This document shows, in pieces, positions 1-4,908 of a stretch of 8,461 bases of DNA. The stretch's first letter is position 1, and every line of letters starts with the position of its first letter. The stretch comes from Comamonas sp. lk (GTDB lineage: Bacteria > Pseudomonadota > Gammaproteobacteria > Burkholderiales > Burkholderiaceae_C): NCBI GenBank assembly GCA_945898105.1, contig CAMDHL010000082.1, forward strand, positions 1 to 8,461, in the 5' to 3' direction. The notes beneath the pieces are model-generated. The model was not told the DNA's origin. It saw nothing but the letters and a program-made list of their open reading frames with translations, and searched no databases. The position numbers and the translations under genes were made by a program.

Positions 1-175
1 AAGGATGGGCGCCGCCTAGCCCATCGATCTGACGGGCGTCCGGCGAACCCATAGCGGCTAGCAGTACACGGTCTCGAAGTGCCGGATCGGCGGGCAAGTC
101 GGATGCCTTAAAAAACGGGCCCTTGGACGTGCCGCCGCGCATCAACATACAAGGAATTGCGGTTTGGGAAGGCAT
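1..175 (-). CDS. galD: 4-oxalomesaconate tautomerase (GalD/PrpF family), 5' part only
   Basis: Reading leftward from the ATG at 175, 58 residues are visible before the window ends. They begin MPSQTAIPCMLMRGGTSKG and continue through FFKASDLPAD, a DRVLLAAMGSPD segment and QIDGLGGAHP. The PCMLMRGGTSKG and GSPDxRQIDGxGG motifs are typical of the N-terminus of the PrpF-like isomerase family, and their spacing matches 4-oxalomesaconate tautomerase of gallate degradation. That cytoplasmic enzyme interconverts the keto and enol forms of 4-oxalomesaconate in the meta-cleavage pathway for gallate/protocatechuate; here the function is inferred from similarity. The ATG at 175 is chosen because the conserved PCxLMRGGTSKG motif starts at the usual distance from it and no in-frame ATG was seen just upstream. 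No clear Shine-Dalgarno precedes it. The gene runs divergently from the LysR-type gene at 364, a common regulator/target arrangement. Other PrpF members (for example aconitate isomerase) cannot be excluded from this fragment. Confidence 0.8.
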   Translation of the reverse strand, partial: MPSQTAIPCMLMRGGTSKGPFFKASDLPADPALRDRVLLAAMGSPDARQIDGLGGAHP

Positions 176-229
176 GGCGCGGAAGGAGTAGTTAGTCGCT
201 GGGCTGGGGGCTGGGTAAATACAACCGCT

Positions 230-253
230 ATTTACAAACTTAATTTACAAACT
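230..253. repeat. 11-bp direct repeat ATTTACAAACT, 13-bp period
   Basis: The identical 11-mer ATTTACAAACT occurs at 230-240 and 243-253, so the two copies are offset by 13 bases. They lie in the AT-rich part of the spacer between the divergent galD-like and LysR-type genes, 55-78 bases upstream of the galD-like start codon. A role in promoter or regulator binding is possible but is not shown by the sequence. Confidence 0.55.
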
Positions 254-295
254 CTATTTTGCGCGTGGCGTCGCTTCCCTATAAGTGGGCAGCAC

Positions 296-325
296 ATCTA
301 ACAGATATAGCAAAATAGAATATCT
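296..325. promoter_or_regulatory. Candidate LysR-type regulator binding site (T-N11-A dyad)
   Basis: AGATAT at 303-308 and ATATCT at 320-325 form a perfect 6-bp inverted repeat separated by 11 bases. This gives exactly the T-N11-A spacing known for LysR-type regulator boxes. A second small dyad, ATCT-AAC-AGAT at 296-306, overlaps the left arm. The site lies 38 bases before the LysR-type start at 364 and about 130 bases upstream of the divergent galD-like start. That position would suit autoregulation and activation of galD. Binding is inferred. Confidence 0.5.
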
Positions 326-363
326 CGATTTCGGCCATAACATAAACCACCATCGGACAGTGC

Positions 364-1284
364 ATGGACCTTAAACAATTGGATTACTTTGTGCGCGTGG
401 CCGAGTTAGGCAGCTTCACCCGCGCCGCCCAGGCCCTGGACATCGCGCAGCCGGCCTTGAGCCGCCAAATCCGCCTTCTGGAATTGGAACTACAGCAAAC
501 CCTGTTGGTGCGAAACGGGCGTGGCGCCCTGCCGACCGAAGCGGGCAAGTTGCTGCTGGACCATAGCCGCGGCTTGCTGCACCAGGTCGCCCGTATTCGA
601 GAAGACATGGCACGCGCACGCGGGGCCTTGGCCGGCCGAGTGGCCCTGGGTCTGCCGCCCAGCGTGGCCCGCGTACTGACGGTGCCGCTAATGCGCGCCT
701 TCCGCCAGGAAATGCCTCAGGCCCAACTGTCGATCAGCGAGGCCTTGTCAGCCAGCATGCAAGAAGGACTGCTGAGCGGCCGCTTGGACCTGGCCGTGCT
801 CTATGAAAACGCCAATCCGCAGGGACTGGAAATCAGCCACCTGCTGGACGAGGCCCTGGTTTTGGTGCAGCTACGACCACTCTCGCCCCAAGGTTCATCT
901 AATCGCGTCGTTCGTGGTGCGATAGCGATGCACGAAGTGGCGCAATTGCCGCTGGTCATCCCAAGTCGTCCCAATGCCATCCGAATGCACGTGGAGTCAG
1001 AAATGGCGCGTATGGGCTGCAAGCCGGTGGTAGCGCTTGAAATTGATGGCATTTCCGCCATTCTGGATCTGGTGCAGGACCAAGCGGGCAGCGCCATACT
1101 GCCGCGCAATGCGGTGGTGCGCTCGCTGCGGCCTAAAGCCTTTATCACTAGAGCCATTGTTGCGGCCGACGGCAAACCACTGGCCATACGCATGAACCTG
1201 GCCTGTAGCGCCCTGCGACCCTCGACGCTGACCCAGCAAGCCACTATGGCCTTGCTGCGGCGCACAGCGCTAGTGCTGCTATGA
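364..1284 (+). CDS. LysR-type transcriptional regulator
   Basis: This 306-residue protein has the usual length and layout of a LysR-type regulator. Residues 1-60 form the winged helix-turn-helix: MDLKQLDYFVRVAELGSFT, then the recognition part AAQALDIAQPALSRQIRLLE (21-40) and the wing ending near PTEAGKLLL. A linker helix follows at about 65-90, then a periplasmic-binding-protein-like effector domain from about 91 to 300 that begins GRVALGLPPSVARVL. Members act as tetramers in the cytoplasm, usually activating a divergent operon when bound to a pathway intermediate. The divergent 4-oxalomesaconate tautomerase gene makes an intermediate of gallate/protocatechuate catabolism a plausible effector, but this is inference from position only. 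The ATG at 364 puts the conserved N-terminus in place; the ribosome binding site before it is weak. The gene ends 44 bases from the convergent dehydrogenase gene. A symbol is withheld because the effector is unknown. Confidence 0.93.
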   Translation: MDLKQLDYFVRVAELGSFTRAAQALDIAQPALSRQIRLLELELQQTLLVRNGRGALPTEAGKLLLDHSRGLLHQVARIREDMARARGALAGRVALGLPPSVARVLTVPLMRAFRQEMPQAQLSISEALSASMQEGLLSGRLDLAVLYENANPQGLEISHLLDEALVLVQLRPLSPQGSSNRVVRGAIAMHEVAQLPLVIPSRPNAIRMHVESEMARMGCKPVVALEIDGISAILDLVQDQAGSAILPRNAVVRSLRPKAFITRAIVAADGKPLAIRMNLACSALRPSTLTQQATMALLRRTALVLL

Positions 1285-1302
1285 AACTGGGCCTAAGTTC
1301 AA

Positions 1303-1317
1303 AGTGGCGGTGCCACT
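1303..1317. terminator. Short hairpin between convergent genes
   Basis: AGTGGC (1303-1308) and GCCACT (1312-1317) make a perfect 6-bp stem with a GGT loop, centred in the 44-base gap between the stop of the LysR-type gene and the stop of the convergent dehydrogenase gene. Neither side has a strong T-run; on the minus strand the stem is followed by TTTGAAC. A bidirectional terminator is the natural reading of the position but is not secure. Confidence 0.35.
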
Positions 1318-1328
1318 AGCGCAGGGGT

Positions 1329-2321
1329 TCAGCTGCGCGTCAATACCTCAGGGTTGAGTGGCGTCACCGCTTTGCCCTGCGTGAGGTAGCCGATCAAATT
1401 GTCCACCGCCAAATCCGCCATAGCCTGGCGGGTGCCCGGTGTGGCACTGGCAATATGCGGCGTCAATACGACATTGGGCACGGTCAGCAAGTCCGGGTGG
1501 ACCTTGGGCTCGCCTTCGTAGACGTCCAGACCCGCCGCCGCGATAGTGCGGTCGCGTAATGCCTGCGCCAGAGCGGCGTCATCGACGATGCCTCCGCGCG
1601 CCAGATTTATCAAGGTAGCCGTGGGCTTCATGGACGCCAGTTCGGCAGCGCCTATGGTGTGGTGCGACGCGGCGCTGTAAGGTACTACCAGCATGACATG
1701 GTCCGCACTTTGCAGCAATTCTTGCTTACCCACATAACGCGCTTTGCAGGCCTCTTCGGTGGCCGCGTCCAGGCGGCTGCGGTTGTGATAAGTCACTTGC
1801 ATGCCAAAGCCCAATGCGGCCCGGCGGGCAATCGCCTGGCCGATACGGCCCATACCAATAATGCCCAACGTACTGCCGTGCACTTCGGCGCCGGAGAACA
1901 TGTCGTAGCTCCAGCGCGTCCACAATCCGGCGCGCAAAAAATGCTCGCTTTCAGTCACGCGCCTAGCGGTCGCCAGCAAAAGCGCAAAGCCAAAATCCGC
2001 CGTGGTTTCAGTCAGCACATCGGGTGCATTGGTGCCAAGCACACCGGCGGCTGTCATGGCGGGCAAGTCAAAGTTGTTGTAACCGACCGTCATATTGGCG
2101 CAGATTTTCAGATCCGGGCATTGGGCCAATAGCTCGGCGTCAATCCGCTCGGTACCTGTGGCAAACGCACCCACCTTGCCTTGCATGCGGCGCAGCAACT
2201 CGGCACGGTCCCAGAGCACGTCGTCCGGGTTGGACTCGACTTCGAAATGGGCAGACAGGCGATCAATCACACTTTGAAAAATTGCGCGGGTGACCAAAAT
2301 ACGGGGCTTGGAAGTGGACAT
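1329..2321 (-). CDS. D-2-hydroxyacid dehydrogenase (glyoxylate/hydroxypyruvate reductase, GhrB-like)
   Basis: The 330-residue product has the normal length of NAD(P)-dependent D-isomer-specific 2-hydroxyacid dehydrogenases. The Rossmann dinucleotide loop is GMGRIG at 156-161, preceded by the hinge-region segment TNAPDVLTETTADFGFALLL (97-116). The catalytic triad is intact: Arg242 in NLARGGIVDD, Glu271 in YEGEPKVHP and His289 in TPHIASAT. These cytoplasmic enzymes reduce 2-oxo acids such as glyoxylate, hydroxypyruvate or 2-ketogluconate to the D-hydroxy acid. Overall resemblance is closest to GhrB/GyaR, but the substrate cannot be fixed from sequence alone. The ATG at 2321 gives the expected N-terminus, although no good Shine-Dalgarno is visible. 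The gene lies 93 bases downstream of the nitroreductase gene on the same strand, so co-transcription is possible, and it converges on the LysR-type gene. Confidence 0.92.
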   Translation of the reverse strand: MSTSKPRILVTRAIFQSVIDRLSAHFEVESNPDDVLWDRAELLRRMQGKVGAFATGTERIDAELLAQCPDLKICANMTVGYNNFDLPAMTAAGVLGTNAPDVLTETTADFGFALLLATARRVTESEHFLRAGLWTRWSYDMFSGAEVHGSTLGIIGMGRIGQAIARRAALGFGMQVTYHNRSRLDAATEEACKARYVGKQELLQSADHVMLVVPYSAASHHTIGAAELASMKPTATLINLARGGIVDDAALAQALRDRTIAAAGLDVYEGEPKVHPDLLTVPNVVLTPHIASATPGTRQAMADLAVDNLIGYLTQGKAVTPLNPEVLTRS

Positions 2322-2379
2322 AGTGATAGTTCAGAGGGGTTGCGTTACAGACTGAAAGGTATGAAGGATTTTGGCTGAA

Positions 2380-2411
2380 GTCTTAGGGCGGCGTAGTCCG
2401 GCCCCAAAGAC
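2380..2411 (-). terminator. Imperfect hairpin after the nitroreductase gene
   Basis: GTCTT (2380-2384) pairs with AAGAC (2407-2411). Inside it, GGGC (2386-2389) pairs with GCCC (2401-2404), followed by two more G-C pairs across a bulge. On the minus strand this starts immediately after the nitroreductase stop codon (2415-2417). No T-run follows, so it may be a weak or Rho-assisted terminator or an mRNA-end stabiliser before the dehydrogenase gene. Confidence 0.3.
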
Positions 2412-2414
2412 GAC

Positions 2415-3122
2415 TTAATCGAGCCAGCGCGTAAATTCGGCGACCGGCACGCGTGGGGTTACAAACCCATTGACCGGTGCGTCGACGTCGGCATAGCCCA
2501 GCGCCATGCCACAGACCAGCATTTCACCCTCGCCCGCACCGATGTGCGGCATGATGATTTTGGCAAATCCATTCCACGCGGCTTGCGGACAGGTATGCAG
2601 ACCCCGCCCGCGTGCGGCGACCATGATGTTTTGCATAAAGGCGCCATAGTCCATTAGCGATCCGCGTCCCATCACCCGGTCGATGGTGAACATTAGCCCA
2701 ACGGGCGCATCAAAAAACCGGTAATTGCGCTGGTGCTGGGCGTGCATTTTGTCCTTATCGCCTTTGCCAATTCCGAGCAGGCCGTACAAGCCCCAGCCAT
2801 TTTCTCGGCGGCGGTCTATGTAAGGGCTGACCCATTTTTCCGGGTAGTAGTCATATTCCTCGCGGTAGCTTTGAGCCAATGATGGGTCAATGCGCATGGC
2901 ATCGTGGGCAGCGCAAACCTTGTCCACCAAACTATCGCGGCTAGCGCCTTGCAGCACATAAACACGCCAGGGTTGGCAATTGGTGCCCGAGGGCGCCCGA
3001 CTTGCGAGGTCCAAAATCGCCTCTATTTCGGCATGCGGCACCGCCTGTGGCGTAAATGCCCGCACCGACATGCGGCTGCGAATCGCCGCGTCAACCGCCT
3101 CTGTATCACTCAAATGCTGCAT
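2415..3122 (-). CDS. FMN-dependent nitroreductase family protein (PnbA/NfnB-like)
   Basis: This 235-residue protein fits the nitroreductase superfamily. The N-terminal FMN-binding stretch is RSRMSVRAFTPQAVP (15-29), followed by SRAPSGTNCQPWRVYVL (41-57), where the Ser/Gly/Asn/Gln/Trp pattern is typical. A YYPEKWVSPYIDRRRENGW segment (92-110), LYGLLGI, and HQRNYRFFDAPVGLMFTIDR (130-149) resemble the 4-nitrobenzoate reductase branch. The C-terminal MLVCGMALGYADVDAPVN region is also typical. Such cytoplasmic flavoproteins reduce nitroaromatics or quinones with NAD(P)H; the natural substrate is unknown here. The ATG at 3122 has a GGAG eight bases upstream on the minus strand. The gene lies 67 bases downstream of the thioesterase gene and 93 bases upstream of the dehydrogenase gene, all on one strand. 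The three could form an operon, though their functions do not make an obvious pathway. Confidence 0.9.
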   Translation of the reverse strand: MQHLSDTEAVDAAIRSRMSVRAFTPQAVPHAEIEAILDLASRAPSGTNCQPWRVYVLQGASRDSLVDKVCAAHDAMRIDPSLAQSYREEYDYYPEKWVSPYIDRRRENGWGLYGLLGIGKGDKDKMHAQHQRNYRFFDAPVGLMFTIDRVMGRGSLMDYGAFMQNIMVAARGRGLHTCPQAAWNGFAKIIMPHIGAGEGEMLVCGMALGYADVDAPVNGFVTPRVPVAEFTRWLD

Positions 3123-3189
3123 TGCACTAACTCCACTCTTTAATAAAGGTGTCCCATGCGCGGGGGATGGGGGAAACGCTTATGGGCCG

Positions 3190-3633
3190 CTATGGGAGCC
3201 CGGATTGCAAGGGGCCCAGGGCCTGCACCAGACTCAATGGTAGCGGCGCAGGATTTCGATGCTCGGCATCCACATAGACATGGACAAAATGGCCCTGTGC
3301 CGCGGGCAACGCTTGGTCGGCTGCGAACACACCTAGCTCATAGCGCACACTGCTGCGACCACAGTGCGCCACCCGCAGGCCAACGTCCACGGACTGCGGG
3401 AAAGCCAGCGGCGAAAAATAATTGCATTGGGTCTCTACGACCAACCCGATGACCTCACCGCCATGGATGTCCAGGGCGCCCTGCTCTATGAGATAGGCGT
3501 TAACAGCGGTATCAAACCAAGCGTAATAGACCACATTGTTCACATGCCCATAGGCATCGTTGTCGGCCCAGCGGGTGGTAACGCTGCGCCAGGCGCGGTA
3601 GGCGCTGCGCGGGGCCGGTTCAGGTTTGGACAT
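3190..3633 (-). CDS. Hot-dog fold acyl-CoA thioesterase (4HBT/YbgC type)
   Basis: From the ATG at 3633 the product is 147 residues, the normal length for a single hot-dog thioesterase. The family motif is TRWADNDAYGHVNNVVYYAWFD (20-41), written here only as a landmark: Asp26 sits where the catalytic Asp of 4-hydroxybenzoyl-CoA thioesterases lies, and Gly29-His30-Val31-Asn32-Asn33 follow. A second conserved part, VVETQCNYFSPLAFPQSVDV (65-84), forms the typical central strand region. The enzyme likely hydrolyses acyl-CoA thioesters in the cytoplasm; chain type is unknown. The frame stays open upstream to an ATG at 3825, but that extension is low in similarity and runs through GC-rich inverted repeats, so the start at 3633, next to the conserved SAYRAWRS segment, is preferred. 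No convincing Shine-Dalgarno precedes it. It is divergent from phaP and probably leads the minus-strand gene group. Confidence 0.88.
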   Translation of the reverse strand: MSKPEPAPRSAYRAWRSVTTRWADNDAYGHVNNVVYYAWFDTAVNAYLIEQGALDIHGGEVIGLVVETQCNYFSPLAFPQSVDVGLRVAHCGRSSVRYELGVFAADQALPAAQGHFVHVYVDAEHRNPAPLPLSLVQALGPLQSGLP

Positions 3634-3818
3634 AGAAGGTGAGAAAAGTTTAAAAACGCCTGCGCCACGGGCCCCAGGGAGCAAATTTTGCCAGTTGGGC
3701 CCCATTTTGTCACCGCTTCGAGGGCCAGCTGCCCTGGGATGCAAGGGCTCCGAACCCGGTTTTTGAGAGGGAAAAGGTCCCGCGGATTGCCCCAAATCAA
3801 AAAATTTGTGAGTTTTTT

Positions 3819-3832
3819 GCTGCATTGCAACA
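3819..3832 (+). promoter_or_regulatory. Upstream PhaR-like box
   Basis: GCTGCATTGCAACA contains the palindrome TGCA-T-TGCA (3821-3829). It lies just upstream of the phaP -35 element and recurs with one change at 3877-3890. TGC/GCA-type palindromes are the recognised operators of PhaR, the repressor that controls phasin genes in PHA-storing bacteria. Assignment to PhaR is by analogy. Confidence 0.55.
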
Positions 3833-3840
3833 AAAATGTC

Positions 3841-3868
3841 TTGTAAGACTGGCTTTCATCCCTATAAT
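3841..3868 (+). promoter_or_regulatory. Sigma-70 promoter of phaP
   Basis: TTGTAA (3841-3846) and a perfect TATAAT (3863-3868) are separated by 16 bases. Transcription would start near 3875, giving a leader of about 95 bases before the phaP ATG. The two PhaR-like boxes flank this promoter. Confidence 0.75.
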
Positions 3869-3876
3869 TCATTCAT

Positions 3877-3890
3877 GCTGCACTGCAACA
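3877..3890 (+). promoter_or_regulatory. Downstream PhaR-like box
   Basis: GCTGCACTGCAACA matches the upstream box at 13 of 14 positions and contains TGCA-C-TGCA (3879-3887). It sits at about +3 to +16 from the predicted start, where a bound repressor would block initiation or early elongation. The boxes are 58 bases apart, between five and six helical turns. Confidence 0.55.
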
Positions 3891-3898
3891 TAGCCAAC

Positions 3899-3944
3899 AA
3901 AGGCCAGGTTTCGGCGCAGATAGTGTTTCTAAACCTGGTCTTTT
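3899..3944 (+). terminator. Terminator-like hairpin in the phaP leader
   Basis: Positions 3899-3911 (AAAGGCCAGGTTT) pair with 3931-3943 (AAACCTGGTCTTT) in a 13-bp stem with one G-U wobble and a 19-base loop. The T-rich stretch TCTTTTATT follows the GC-rich part of the stem. This has the form of an intrinsic terminator but lies between the promoter and the start of phaP. It could be an attenuator, the 3' end of a short RNA of about 70 bases, or a 5' stabilising hairpin. Confidence 0.55.
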
Positions 3945-3969
3945 ATTAATTTAACTTTGGAGTATTTTC

Positions 3970-4521
3970 ATGCTAACCGTAGAACAAGTAGTCGCTTCCC
4001 ACAAATCCAACCTCGAAACTCTGTTTGGTCTGACCAGCAAAGCGTTCGAAGGCGTTGAGAAACTGGTTGAACTGAACCTGGCCGCTTCTAAAGCTGCTCT
4101 GTCTGACGCTTCTGCCCACACCCAAACCCTCATGAGCGTCAAAGATGCCCAGGAATTGATGGCTCTGCAATCTGGCCTGCTGCAACCCTTGGCCGAAAAG
4201 ACCGCTGCTTACAGCCGCCACCTGTATGACATCGCCAGCGGTGCCGGTGCCGAGTTCACCAAGACCATGGAAGCCCAAGCTGCAGAAGCCCAGCAAAAAG
4301 TGGCCGCTTTGGTCGACAGCGCTGCCAAAAATGCACCCGCAGGCTCCGAGTCCGCAGTTGCCATGATGAAAAGCACGGTTGCCGCTGCCCACAATGCACT
4401 GGAATCGGTTCAAAAAGCTGTCAAGCAAGCCACTGACGTGGCAGAAGCCAACTTCAACGCCATGGCAGCGACAGCTACCACGGCTACCAAGCAAGCTACT
4501 GCGTCCAGCAAAAAGCGTTAA
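3970..4521 (+). CDS. phaP: Phasin (polyhydroxyalkanoate granule-associated protein)
   Basis: The 183-residue product has the form of the PhaP1-type phasins of Burkholderiales (about 190 residues). The N-terminal signature is [20 protein letters not shown] followed by [13 protein letters not shown] (up to about residue 37). Further conserved blocks are [20 protein letters not shown] near 57-77, [18 protein letters not shown] near 80-98 and [16 protein letters not shown] near 120-135. The rest is Ala/Lys/Gln-rich amphipathic helix with a basic tail ending SSKKR, with no signal peptide or membrane segment. Phasins coat PHA granules in the cytoplasm, limiting granule size and coalescence. A GGAG at 3959-3962 lies 7 bases before the ATG. 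The strong promoter, good ribosome site and codon use rich in GCT, AAA and CTG suggest high expression. Two PhaR-like boxes suggest repression when no PHA is present. No other pha gene is in the window. Confidence 0.95.
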   Translation: MLTVEQVVASHKSNLETLFGLTSKAFEGVEKLVELNLAASKAALSDASAHTQTLMSVKDAQELMALQSGLLQPLAEKTAAYSRHLYDIASGAGAEFTKTMEAQAAEAQQKVAALVDSAAKNAPAGSESAVAMMKSTVAAAHNALESVQKAVKQATDVAEANFNAMAATATTATKQATASSKKR

Positions 4522-4530
4522 TTTGTCAGA

Positions 4531-4559
4531 CGGCAGCAAGTTTCTTTTGGCTTCTGCCG
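4531..4559 (+). terminator. Hairpin just after phaP stop
   Basis: CGGCAG (4531-4536) pairs with CTGCCG (4554-4559), continued by AAG/CTT across a one-base bulge, with a 10-base loop. It starts nine bases after the phaP stop. It lacks a following T-run, so mRNA 3'-end protection is as likely as termination. Confidence 0.4.
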
Positions 4560-4663
4560 CGAACCAAGGGAAAACCCTGATACAGTAGATTCATCGGAAG
4601 CGAACGCTTTCTGTCGATTGTCTCCTCGGATCCTTTCGAAACCTCTGGTTCAGGGATCCCTTC

Positions 4664-4689
4664 AAGGCCTCGTTGCAAAACGAGGCCTT
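4664..4689 (+). terminator. Strong stem-loop, probable phaP terminator
   Basis: AAGGCCTCGTT (4664-4674) pairs perfectly with AACGAGGCCTT (4679-4689) across a GCAA tetraloop, a GNRA-class stable loop. ATGTTTGG follows, which is a poor T-run. It lies 142 bases after the phaP stop and is the most stable hairpin in the spacer. Confidence 0.55.
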
Positions 4690-4871
4690 ATGTTTGGAAC
4701 TACTGAAGCGAGGAATGGCGCTTTAGCCCGCGCCCACCCGGCAAAAAGAGGCTTTATTCGGGCTACCTAAGCGGCCCTTCCCTCCGGCCCACCCCCGTTA
4801 TTCCCAAGCGCCGGGCCTGTGCGGATTGATCAACTGGCCACCATCAAGCCATAGCAGCAAGTTCGGTGCTC

Positions 4872-4885
4872 AAGCGCATGCGCTT
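4872..4885. repeat. 14-bp perfect palindrome
   Basis: AAGCGCATGCGCTT is its own reverse complement. It sits just beyond the probable terminator hairpin of the patatin-like gene. It may be a protein-binding site or part of the transcript end; no role is shown. Confidence 0.5.
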
Positions 4886-4887
4886 TA

Positions 4888-4905
4888 GTCGGTTGGCAAA
4901 CCGAC
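4888..4905 (-). terminator. Probable terminator hairpin of the patatin-like gene
   Basis: GTCGGTT (4888-4894) pairs with AACCGAC (4899-4905) across four bases. On the minus strand it begins four bases after the patatin stop codon and is followed by TAAAG rather than a T-run, so terminator efficiency is uncertain. Confidence 0.45.
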
Positions 4906-4908
4906 GCC

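Larger units (their letters stand above)
3634..3969. other. 336-base control region between thioesterase gene and phaP
   Basis: No gene is called here. The thioesterase-proximal half (3634-3790) is GC-rich and holds nested inverted repeats: GGGCCC at 3669-3674 and 3697-3702 enclosing GCAAA-T-TTTGC at 3681-3691, then AGGGC-CAGCT-GCCCT at 3721-3735. The phaP-proximal half is AT-rich, with CAAAAAA (3798-3804) facing TTTTTTG (3813-3819). It carries the phaP promoter, two TGCANTGCA boxes and a leader hairpin, listed separately. Confidence 0.7.
4522..4908. other. 387-base gene-free stretch with several hairpins
   Basis: No gene is supported here. From the left it holds a bulged hairpin (4531-4559), two GGATCC palindromes facing each other (4628-4633 and 4654-4659), a strong hairpin (4664-4689), a TAGCCCG/CGGGCTA inverted repeat with a long loop (4724-4730 and 4759-4765), a 14-bp perfect palindrome (4872-4885) and a hairpin next to the patatin stop (4888-4905). 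The part between 4770 and 4870 shows nothing I can name. Confidence 0.7.

Noticed and set aside
801..1265. 154-residue minus-strand frame inside the LysR-type gene.
   Set aside because: The plus strand encodes an intact LysR-type regulator with all domains; the opposite frame is a shadow caused by codon bias.
3634..3825. N-terminal extension of the thioesterase to an ATG at 3825 (64 more residues).
   Set aside because: The extension has no family similarity and runs through GC-rich inverted repeats. The ATG at 3633 puts the conserved hot-dog motif at its usual distance from the N-terminus.
3973..4539. 188-residue minus-strand frame opposite phaP.
   Set aside because: It mirrors the Ala/Lys-rich phasin codons, is rich in Gly, Ser, Cys and Phe without family features, and has no promoter or ribosome site of its own.
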